From positions 1-40,932 of the forward strand of contig CAZMVD010000023.1 in assembly GCA_964569425.1 (NCBI GenBank): a stretch of 40,932 nt of DNA, read 5' to 3'. Source of the stretch: JACQXM01 sp964569425. GTDB lineage: Bacteria; Planctomycetota; Phycisphaerae; UBA1845. Positions 15,673 through 22,209 of this stretch are shown here, piece by piece. The notes under the pieces are model-generated. The model was given only the letters and a program-made list of their open reading frames with translations, was not told the DNA's origin and did not search any database. The position numbers and the translations under genes are program-made. Numbering within the stretch: the first letter of the stretch is position 1; each line of letters opens with the position of its first letter.

Positions 15673-16178
15673 GGTCGTTTCCTCAGGTCCGGGCTAACCG
15701 CTTCATTCTACCCGAATGCGATGAGATTACGAGTGACGCTCGCTTCGCCCGGCAACACGATTCATGGCGTCGCGCGCGGTGGACCTCGCCCATGCCGCCG
15801 GCGCCGAGGGGCGCGAGGACTTCATAGGGACCAAGCCATGTTCCGGCACCGAGGGGCATGGGGGGGATTGTCGGGAATGGGCCAGATGAATGCAACTTGG
15901 GGCCACAACAAGGCGACGATAGGGATTCGCTCCGTGGGATTGGCGGGATGGTGAAGGACCGCCGGAGCGGCCTGCGCCAGACCTCCTCCGTGCTCATGAC
16001 CTGCTTCGAGTGTGCACGGACTTCATGGCACGAATCGTCGCCGTTGCCCGTCTGCCGATTGGGAGGGTCCATAGTCGGATCATATCACACACTGACATAG
16101 ACGTTGACCAAAGGGATTGCCATGTCTAGCTTGACGCGATCTGAAACGACCAAGTGAATCCAGCGAGTTGTCGGCCCG
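15673..16178. other. Intergenic stretch holding a kinase stub
   Basis: About 500 bases between the divergent DUF433 and DUF3800 genes. Apart from the kinase fragment at 15765-15859 I see no gene. A TTGACC at 16104-16109 has no good -10 partner, so the promoters of the two flanking genes remain unassigned. Confidence 0.5.
15765..15859 (-). pseudogene. N-terminal stub of a second Ser/Thr kinase
   Basis: From ATG 15859 on the minus strand the frame reads a protein start, then LGPYEVLAPLGAGGMGEVHRA, matching residues 9-29 of the intact kinase at 15070 (LGPYEVLAPLGAGGMGEVYRA). Similarity ends abruptly after about 30 codons, before the catalytic lysine. The two copies differ at many third positions, so the stub is not a recent copy of the intact gene but the remains of a related kinase. 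It lies about 90 bases upstream of the DUF433 gene, so the toxin-antitoxin pair sits between a kinase start and a complete kinase gene. Confidence 0.75.
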
Positions 16179-16997
16179 GTGACGGAACTCCAAATCAACC
16201 ATTTCTTCGTCGATGAAGCCGGGGACCTCACATTGTTCGGCAAAGGGGGGCGTTCGGTTGTCGGGGAGCAGGGGGTGTCGAAATTCTTCATGGTGGGCGT
16301 AGCGCAGATTCCCAACCCGCCATTCGTGGATTCACTACTGTCCGAACTGCGCGCTGAACTGTTGGCCGACCCCTATTTCCGCGGCGTACCGTCCATGGGC
16401 GCTGGTAGCGGGAAGACTGCCCGATCCTTCCACGCCAGCAAAGACCTCCCGGAAGTCAGACGGGACGTGATGGCACGACTTTCGCAGACTGGAGCCAAGT
16501 TGCACGTGGCTATCCGGCGCAAGGCGTCGTTAGTCGCCGAAATGCGCAGGTCAGACTCAAAGAGCGGGGGGTCACTGACGCTGCGCACGCTGTACGAGGA
16601 TCTGGTCAAGCGGTTGTTCCGCAATGTCCTGCACAAAGCGGACCAGAACAGAATCGTCTTTGCGAGACATCCCGTGTGGACCCGGCGGGAGGCGTTGGGA
16701 CTGGCCATCAGGAAGGCCCAAACGAACTTCGAGCGCAAGTATGGAAAACCGTCGGACAAGCCGACGATTATTCGCGCCGAGGAACCGCACCGGTTCGGCG
16801 GACTGCAAGTGGTTGACTATTACCTCTGGGCGTTGCAACGAATGTTCGAGAAAGGTGAAGACCGGTTTTTTGAAATGCTCCGCCCCGGCTACAGAATCAT
16901 CATGGACCTGGATGACACCCGCGACAAGAAATATGGCGAATGGTACAGCGACGCCAATCCGCTTACGCTCGAAAAAATGTTGCCCCCAGCAGGCTAG
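16179..16997 (+). CDS. DUF3800 domain protein
   Basis: 272 aa from GTG 16179. The N-terminal FFVDEAGDLTLFG is the signature of DUF3800, an RNase H-like family with conserved acidic residues. Further family-like parts are KFFMVGVAQI, ARSFHASKDLPEVRRDVM, and the late acidic strand PHRFGGLQVVDYYLWALQR followed by FFEMLRPGYRIIMDLDD. DUF3800 genes are often found in mobile or defence-related neighbourhoods, and the function is not established. Codon usage is less GC-biased than in neighbouring genes, with more lysine and asparagine codons. Together with the adjacent kinase stub and toxin-antitoxin pair, this fits a gene-acquisition site. It has no operon partner. Confidence 0.75.
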   Translation: MTELQINHFFVDEAGDLTLFGKGGRSVVGEQGVSKFFMVGVAQIPNPPFVDSLLSELRAELLADPYFRGVPSMGAGSGKTARSFHASKDLPEVRRDVMARLSQTGAKLHVAIRRKASLVAEMRRSDSKSGGSLTLRTLYEDLVKRLFRNVLHKADQNRIVFARHPVWTRREALGLAIRKAQTNFERKYGKPSDKPTIIRAEEPHRFGGLQVVDYYLWALQRMFEKGEDRFFEMLRPGYRIIMDLDDTRDKKYGEWYSDANPLTLEKMLPPAG

Positions 16998-17147
16998 GAT
17001 TGAGCGATGTCGCCCAAACTCGCGGCATGGAGCCGACTTTCGCCTGCTGTCGGGCAGTTCGTAGTATACCATCCCATTTTCATGGCGGCAAGTTCTTCGC
17101 TCTTGTCATCCGCGGCGGCGGCGAGCAGTCACCCGAATGTCATATCG

Positions 17148-18413
17148 CTATTCGTCCAACCGGCGGATGGTGGCGCCGACGGCGGCGAGCTTTTTCTCGA
17201 TGCGTTCGTAGCCGCGGTCAATGTGGTACGCGCGATGCACACGGGTCGTCCCCTTGGCCACCAGCCCGGCGAGGATCAGCGCCGCGGACGCCCGCAGGTC
17301 GGACGCCATCACCGGCGCGCCCACCAGCCGTTTGACCCCTTCAATAATAACCGTGGGGCCCTCCTTGTGGAGATGAGCGCCCATGCGGCTCAATTCACCG
17401 ACGTGCAGGAAGCGGTCGGGGAAGATCTTCTCGGTGATGACCGAATTGCCATCAGCGAGTGCAAGCAGGGCCATCGCCTGCGCTTGCAGGTCGGTGGGGA
17501 AGCCGGGGTAAGGTTGAGTGGTGATTTCCACCGCCTCCAGCCGCCGCGTAGAGGAAACGGAGATGCCCTTCTCTCCCCGCTCCACCAGCACGCCGACGTG
17601 GCGCAGCCGATCAACCACGGCGCGCAGGTGATCCATGCGCGCCCCCATGAGTTCCAGGTCGCCATTGGTGATGGCCGCGGCGATCATGAAGGTGCCGGCT
17701 TCGATGCGGTCGGGAATGACCCGGTGTTCGGCGCCGTGGAGCGACGCCACGCCCTCGACGGTGATCTGCGGCGTGCCGTGGCCGGCGATGCGCGCGCCGC
17801 AGGCGTTCAGGTAATTGGCGAGGTCGGTCACTTCCGGTTCGCAGGCGGCGGATTCGATGACCGTGCGCCCGTCGGCCAGGCAGGCGGCCATGAGCACGTT
17901 GGCGGTGGCGGTGACCGAGGAGCCGAACGGGCCGCCGAGGAAGATATCGGAGCCTTTTAGTTTTTTCGCGCGGAGGAGCACGTCGCCGTTGACCAGTTCG
18001 GACTCGGCGCCGAGTGCCTGCAAGCCGAGCACGTGCAGGTTGATGGGGCGGTCGCCGATGGCGCAGCCGCCGGGCATGGAGACCTGGGCGCGGCGGCGTT
18101 TGGCGAGCAGCGGGCCCATCACGCATACGCTGGCGCGCATTTTGCTGACCAGTTCATATTCGGCGTGGACGTTCATTTCGTCGTCCACCCGGAGGTGCAG
18201 AGCGCCGGTCGCATCGCGTTCGCCTTTGACGCCGAGGCGCTGGAGCAGAACGAGCATCTGGCGAACGTCGGCGAGGTCGGGCACGTTGTGCAGGACGGTT
18301 TCGCCGTCCACCAGAATGGAGGCGGCCATGATGGGCAGGGCGGCGTTCTTGGCGCCGCTGATGTCCACGGCGCCCTTCAGGCGGCTTCCGCCGACGATTT
18401 CAAAATATTCCAT
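17148..18413 (-). CDS. murA: UDP-N-acetylglucosamine 1-carboxyvinyltransferase
   Basis: MurA transfers enolpyruvate from PEP to UDP-GlcNAc, the first committed step of peptidoglycan synthesis, in the cytoplasm. The 421-aa length is normal. Diagnostic parts are GGSRLKGAVDISGAKNAALP (Lys22-Asn23), the loop SMPGGCAIGDRPINLH with the catalytic Cys117 that PEP and fosfomycin modify, and PGFPTDLQAQAMALL near residue 300. A Cys at that place predicts ordinary fosfomycin sensitivity of the enzyme. GGAGGG lies eight bases before the ATG. The gene follows prmC on the same strand after 204 bases. Its presence indicates peptidoglycan synthesis in this organism. Confidence 0.95.
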   Translation of the reverse strand: MEYFEIVGGSRLKGAVDISGAKNAALPIMAASILVDGETVLHNVPDLADVRQMLVLLQRLGVKGERDATGALHLRVDDEMNVHAEYELVSKMRASVCVMGPLLAKRRRAQVSMPGGCAIGDRPINLHVLGLQALGAESELVNGDVLLRAKKLKGSDIFLGGPFGSSVTATANVLMAACLADGRTVIESAACEPEVTDLANYLNACGARIAGHGTPQITVEGVASLHGAEHRVIPDRIEAGTFMIAAAITNGDLELMGARMDHLRAVVDRLRHVGVLVERGEKGISVSSTRRLEAVEITTQPYPGFPTDLQAQAMALLALADGNSVITEKIFPDRFLHVGELSRMGAHLHKEGPTVIIEGVKRLVGAPVMASDLRASAALILAGLVAKGTTRVHRAYHIDRGYERIEKKLAAVGATIRRLDE

Positions 18414-18617
18414 GGCCTATTCCCTCCGATGGCCGCCCCTACCACGGCCGAGCAACGGCGTTTGTATCCCGAGCGTGTTCCCTGCGCGCGTCTGGCTCAA
18501 GATATCGGCAAGTTGTCGACGGCGCGAACAGCGCTTTGCGTCATTCCACGTTTCCTTCGCCGACGCTGGTGCGTCTTGCGGTGCCTGCCCGGCGCCCGTT
18601 CAACCTACTGCCGCCGC

Positions 18618-19514
18618 TCACCCACCAAACGCCAGCACGCGCTGTCGGCCGGTGGTTCGGTCGCGGCGGGTTTGGCGGTGTGTCCAGCCGCCGGCGTTGA
18701 AGATTTCGCGCACCGCGTCTGCCTGGCCGTCGGCCACCTCCACCACCACCACGCCGGCAGCGTTCAGCCAGGTACGTGAACCGGCGGCCAGTTCCCGGTA
18801 GAACGACAGGCCGTCCCCCCCGTCGGTGAGCGCGGCGCGGGGCTCATAGTCGCGCACCGCTGCGTCGAGCGTGGGCACCTGGCTTTCGGGAATATAAGGC
18901 GGGTTGCACACCAGCAGGTCAAACCCGCCGTCGGGTCGAAAGTCGGAGGGCAATTGCAGCCGATCGGCCTGCACCAGGACCAATCGATCGAGAACACCGT
19001 GCCGCTCGGCATTCACCCGGGCGATCTGCAGCGCCGCTGTAGACACGTCGGTGGCCAGGGCATTGGCGGTTGGGCAGTGCTTGAGCAGGGATATGGCGAG
19101 GCACCCGCTTCCAGTGCCGATGTCCAGCAGTTTGGACGGGGCCGGTCCCGTTTGGGCAAGATGATCCAGCGCCCACTCCACGAGAATTTCGGTTTCAGCG
19201 CGAGGGATGAGCACGTCGCGACTGACTCGGTACGCCAGCGAGAAAAACTCCTTTTCGCCGACGAGATAGGCGATGGGTTCATGAGCGGCGGCGCGCTTGA
19301 CCCATTCGCGGAACCGTTCCACGTGTTCGGGCTTGGGCACTTGGTCGCCGCGGGTGTACAGCTCGATGCGGCGGCAGCCCGCGGCATGGGCGAGGAGCAG
19401 TTCGCTGCCCAGTCGGGCGTCTTCGATACCCTGTCTGGTCAGGAAATCGGTGGTCCAGGCGAGGAGTCGGGAATAGGTCCACGGGGCAGGCTCGGCGGAA
19501 GGCTGGGCGCTCAT
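18618..19514 (-). CDS. prmC: Peptide chain release factor N5-glutamine methyltransferase
   Basis: PrmC (HemK) uses S-adenosylmethionine to methylate the glutamine of the GGQ motif in release factors 1 and 2. The 298-aa protein has the N-terminal helical domain, including EPIAYLVGEKEFFSLAYRV and the LIPRAETEILVEW segment. The methyltransferase domain follows with LLDIGTGSGCLAISL (SAM-binding GTGSGC, 133-138) and NPPY at 204-207, the glutamine-methylating signature. The release factor gene prfA, a common neighbour, is not in the adjacent bases. No ribosome binding site precedes ATG 19514; instead TATAGT lies eight bases upstream, so the message may be leaderless. Confidence 0.93.
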   Translation of the reverse strand: MSAQPSAEPAPWTYSRLLAWTTDFLTRQGIEDARLGSELLLAHAAGCRRIELYTRGDQVPKPEHVERFREWVKRAAAHEPIAYLVGEKEFFSLAYRVSRDVLIPRAETEILVEWALDHLAQTGPAPSKLLDIGTGSGCLAISLLKHCPTANALATDVSTAALQIARVNAERHGVLDRLVLVQADRLQLPSDFRPDGGFDLLVCNPPYIPESQVPTLDAAVRDYEPRAALTDGGDGLSFYRELAAGSRTWLNAAGVVVVEVADGQADAVREIFNAGGWTHRQTRRDRTTGRQRVLAFGG

Positions 19515-19522
19515 TGGGCGCC

Positions 19523-19528
19523 ACTATA
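19523..19528 (-). promoter_or_regulatory. Possible -10 box directly upstream of prmC
   Basis: TATAGT on the minus strand ends eight bases before the prmC ATG. Transcription would begin at or next to the start codon. No -35 resembling TTGACA is present at the expected distance, so this remains tentative. Confidence 0.35.
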
Positions 19529-19917
19529 CACCGGCGGCGCAACGGCGAGAAGATAGACGCCAACGCAACTCTCCGGCAGTCCACAGGAGGGGGCGCGCGT
19601 GAAATCACCTGGCGAAGTGGGGGAAATCACCCAATTCGGGCTGCGGGGTCAATTGGGGAAAACACGTATTGGCTTTTCGATCCGGCGCGGGTCTTGGGAC
19701 CGCAAAACGCGCGCCGGATGCGCGCGAGGAACTCCGACCGAAAGGAAGAACCGCGGTATTCGGCGGGAAATCGCGTGTGTCGCGCTTGGGCGGAGGCCAC
19801 GATTGAGATGGAATCATTGGAGCGAAGCCGAGGCCGATGAATGCCTAACGAGCTGGAAGTTGGTCTGGGCGGTGGCCGACAGCAACCGTTTTTTTTTCGA
19901 TTTTCCGCGCATTTTTC

Positions 19918-19947
19918 TTGACTTCGGGGAAGTGTGACCCATAATAA
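19918..19947 (+). promoter_or_regulatory. Promoter-like sequence with no gene downstream
   Basis: TTGACT (19918-19923) is followed after 16-18 bases by an AT-rich ATAATAA block (19941-19947) that can serve as a -10. No coding sequence on the plus strand follows before the minus-strand genes beginning at 20369. If real, it would make an untranslated RNA or an antisense transcript to the dockerin-type genes. Confidence 0.4.
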
Positions 19948-20225
19948 ACGGGTCCTTTAGCGACTTTTGTGGGTCATCGGCCGGTGCATTTCGGGGCCGG
20001 TGTGCTGGTGACGGTTGGGCGCCGTCCGCGTCGCGCATGTGGGACCGCGGGGAGTTAACGGTCAAGCGGCAGTCGGCGGGGAAACTCTGCGCGCATGAGA
20101 GCGCTATCCTGATGAGGCCCGCGGCTTGATTCGTGGTTCTTGCAGTGCAAGGTCCGGTGGTTACCTGCGACGTTTGATGTTCGGGCTTCCGGTCGCCATT
20201 GAGTGCTGAACTCTTCATGGCTAGC

Positions 20226-20245
20226 GACAGGTGCGGTCACCTGTC
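20226..20245. repeat. Perfect 8-bp-stem hairpin
   Basis: GACAGGTG pairs with CACCTGTC around the four-base loop CGGT. No T-tract follows on the plus strand. It sits in the long non-coding stretch, about 120 bases beyond the stop of the minus-strand gene ending at 20369. Confidence 0.6.
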
Positions 20246-20368
20246 AGCGGTTACCCTGCGCGCATTGCGCGGGGCGAACGGTCGAAGGGTGGAGTGTTGT
20301 AGGTAAGCGGCCGTGCGTGGTGGGCCGCTTCCCGCTGAACGGTCGGGCGGCCTGAATCGCGCCGGACG

Positions 20369-21211
20369 TCAATCCCCACTCGTGAAGGCGCGTTGGAATT
20401 CGGCGAGATCAAGAAGATCAACGTCGGCGTCGTAGTCGTAATCGGCGAAGCGGCAGCCGGGGCCGGCGTCGCTGGCGGGGCCGCCATCGAGGCCGATGCG
20501 GTTGCTGGAGAGGCATTCGTGGAAGATATAGAAATCGTCAAGCGTGATCGCCCCGTCGCCGTTGTAGTCGCCGCTGGCGTCCGCCGGAATGACGCCGTAG
20601 CGGATGTAGTCCCACGCGGTGACGCTGTCCACGTAGCTGCGGCGAGTGCCCCAGATCAGAGAGGCCGTCGAGTCAGGATAGGCGAAAAGCGGCACGCCGC
20701 CTTCCACCGGTCGCCCGTCAATGAACCACACAAACGAGTCAGCGCCGCGAAGTTCAATTCGATACACATGCGGGACGACCGGCTCAATGGGGATGTACAC
20801 CAGCGGGATGCTGGTACGGCGGAAGAGCTGGATTCTCTCCTCCGTCATCGCGGTGTGGTAGACCGCCGCATTTCCGCCGGCCGAAACGGCAGAGGGTACG
20901 GCGCTGAGATTAAGGAGCCATTCCGGGTTGTCGGTCCAAACCCGCCACTCTACGAAGAAGGAATCCACTCCGGCAAAACCGCCGAGGGCTCTTCGGTAAA
21001 ACTCCGCATCTCCATGCGGTTCCGGCCAGCCTTCGGGCATGCCGACCGATTGAACGAGCCACCCGTCGACGAGCGATCGCTCCGCACCCGGAGTGCCCGC
21101 CAAAATCAGCTCCCATCCTTCTTGTTCCGGAAACACGTTTCCTTCGTACCGAATCACTTGGGAAGGAACTGGGCCAAGGCAGGACGCGAGATTGACGAGT
21201 ATGGCAAGCAT
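20369..21211 (-). CDS. Secreted lectin-like/dockerin-type protein, paralogue B
   Basis: 280 aa from ATG 21211 (AGGGA five bases upstream); TTG 21226 is the alternative. A short hydrophobic N-terminus (MLAILVNLASCLGPVPSQ) is a probable but short signal peptide. About residues 20-200 form a beta-rich, LamG-like domain with FFVEWRVWTD, HVYRIELRGADSFVWFIDGRPVEGG and WDYIRYGVIP. The end carries two EF-hand-like calcium loops, DYNGDGAITLDDFYIFHEC and DYDYDADVDLLDLAEFQRAF, a planctomycete dockerin type. It is the second gene of a tandem pair; its 3' third is almost identical in DNA to paralogue A while the rest has diverged. It probably lacks an enzymatic role and serves surface or extracellular binding. 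Confidence 0.7.
   Translation of the reverse strand: MLAILVNLASCLGPVPSQVIRYEGNVFPEQEGWELILAGTPGAERSLVDGWLVQSVGMPEGWPEPHGDAEFYRRALGGFAGVDSFFVEWRVWTDNPEWLLNLSAVPSAVSAGGNAAVYHTAMTEERIQLFRRTSIPLVYIPIEPVVPHVYRIELRGADSFVWFIDGRPVEGGVPLFAYPDSTASLIWGTRRSYVDSVTAWDYIRYGVIPADASGDYNGDGAITLDDFYIFHECLSSNRIGLDGGPASDAGPGCRFADYDYDADVDLLDLAEFQRAFTSGD
20388..20613. repeat. Near-identical 3' cassette of the tandem paralogues, copy B
   Basis: About 226 bases encoding the double EF-hand end. They align without gaps to 21281-21508 with about eleven mismatches by hand count, roughly 95 percent identity. The flanking coding DNA of the two genes is much more divergent. Confidence 0.85.
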
Positions 21212-21262
21212 TCTATCCCTGGGCAATCGGTGACGCGCATTCGCGCGTTGACGACGTTGAAA

Positions 21263-22147
21263 TCAATCGATCCCGCCAAAGGCGCGTTGGAATTCGGCGA
21301 AGTCAAGGAAGTCAACGTCGGCGTCGTAGTCGTAGTCGGCGAAGCGGCAGCCGGGGCCGGCGTCGTTGGCGGGGCCGCCATCGAGGCCGATGCGGTTGCT
21401 GGAGAGGCATTCGTGGAAGATATAGAAATCGCCAAGCGTGACCGCCCCGTCGCCGTTGTAGTCGCCGCTGGCGTCCTCCGGGATGACGCCGTAGCGGATG
21501 TAGTCCCAGCGAGTGATGCTCGGCTCAAACCAACAGTTTGCGCGGAAGCTGATAACACCAGAGTCGTTGACGGGAAACGATCCTTCCGGAACTCCGGTAT
21601 CAACAATCCCCCCATCGATATACCACGTGTATGTCTCGGCACCATGCAGTTCGATGCGGTATGTGTGAGGAACGTCCGACGCGATTACGGCATAGACGAT
21701 GGGAAGCAGGTTGTCGCGGATTAGTCGTACCTGGTCACGCGCGATGGTGACATGGTAATTGGTGCCGAAGTTACCGGCAGCGACCATCGAGGCTGGTGCG
21801 ACACCGATGATTTCGGACCTGGGACCACTGGTTTGCACGCGCCATTCGAGAAAAAAACTATCCACCTCCGTGTATTGAGCAAGTGTACGTCGAAACGATT
21901 CCTGTTGGCCGCCAGGAAGAGGATCACCCGGACACGGCGCGACCTCTTGTTGAAACCAACCGTCGATGAGCGCCCGTGGTGGATCACAAAACGCCGCTCG
22001 TGTCCATCCGGTTTCTTCCGGCCATTGTTCGCCCTCGTAAGCATTGATCTGCCCCATCGCTTCTGTCGTGTAAACAAGCGACAGAATCGTGGCGCACGCG
22101 CACGCAGCCCGCCAAACCGCACTCAAACGCATGACATTCAGCAACAT
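21263..22147 (-). CDS. Secreted lectin-like/dockerin-type protein, paralogue A
   Basis: 294 aa from ATG 22147, preceded by GAGGGGG. A signal peptide occupies about residues 1-33 (WRAACACATILSLVYTTEAMG). The body follows the same plan as paralogue B: EGEQWPEETGW, then VDSFFLEWRVQTSGP, then HTYRIELHGAETYTWYIDGG, then WDYIRYGVIPEDASGDYNGDG. It ends in the EF-hand-like pair DYNGDGAVTLGDFYIFHEC and DYDYDADVDFLDFAEFQRAF. Between the loops is the conserved C-terminal stretch LSSNRIGLDGGPANDAGPGC. The gap to paralogue B is 51 bases, so the pair is likely one transcript. It is divergent from the 641-aa-class secreted protein at 22210. Confidence 0.72.
   Translation of the reverse strand: MLLNVMRLSAVWRAACACATILSLVYTTEAMGQINAYEGEQWPEETGWTRAAFCDPPRALIDGWFQQEVAPCPGDPLPGGQQESFRRTLAQYTEVDSFFLEWRVQTSGPRSEIIGVAPASMVAAGNFGTNYHVTIARDQVRLIRDNLLPIVYAVIASDVPHTYRIELHGAETYTWYIDGGIVDTGVPEGSFPVNDSGVISFRANCWFEPSITRWDYIRYGVIPEDASGDYNGDGAVTLGDFYIFHECLSSNRIGLDGGPANDAGPGCRFADYDYDADVDFLDFAEFQRAFGGID
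21281..21508. repeat. Near-identical 3' cassette of the tandem paralogues, copy A
   Basis: Partner of 20388-20613. The homogenised part begins about where the protein reads WDYIRYGVIP and runs nearly to the stop codon. Identity concentrated at one end of an otherwise diverged tandem pair is the pattern expected from gene conversion. Confidence 0.85.
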
Positions 22148-22209
22148 TCGACCCCCTCAGCGTACAAGTAGTATAGCGAGTCTGATCGCCAAGTGAAAGG
22201 ATTTGCACC

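Larger units (their letters stand above)
19515..20368. other. Long non-coding stretch, possibly with an untranslated RNA
   Basis: About 850 bases with no supported protein gene between prmC and the minus-strand dockerin-type genes. A promoter-like pair on the plus strand (19918-19947) would transcribe into a GC-rich region with several inverted repeats. These include a perfect hairpin at 20226-20245 and a GCGGCC/GGCCGC pair near 20308-20333. I compared it from memory with tmRNA, SRP RNA and RNase P RNA hallmarks and saw none. A plus-strand open frame from 19599 has an R/G/W-rich composition that does not look like protein. Confidence 0.45.

Noticed and set aside
19599..19937. Plus-strand open frame of 112 codons in the long non-coding region
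   Set aside because: R/G/W-rich composition, no ribosome binding site, no family; read as chance.
19950..20350. Known structured RNAs (tmRNA, SRP RNA, RNase P RNA)
   Set aside because: None of the conserved sequence blocks I know for these RNAs were visible, so only an unnamed candidate RNA was kept.
20393..21724. Plus-strand open frame of 443 codons with an internal duplicated segment
   Set aside because: The duplication mirrors the repeated 3' cassettes of the minus-strand paralogues; EF-hand motifs and signal peptides are only on the minus strand.
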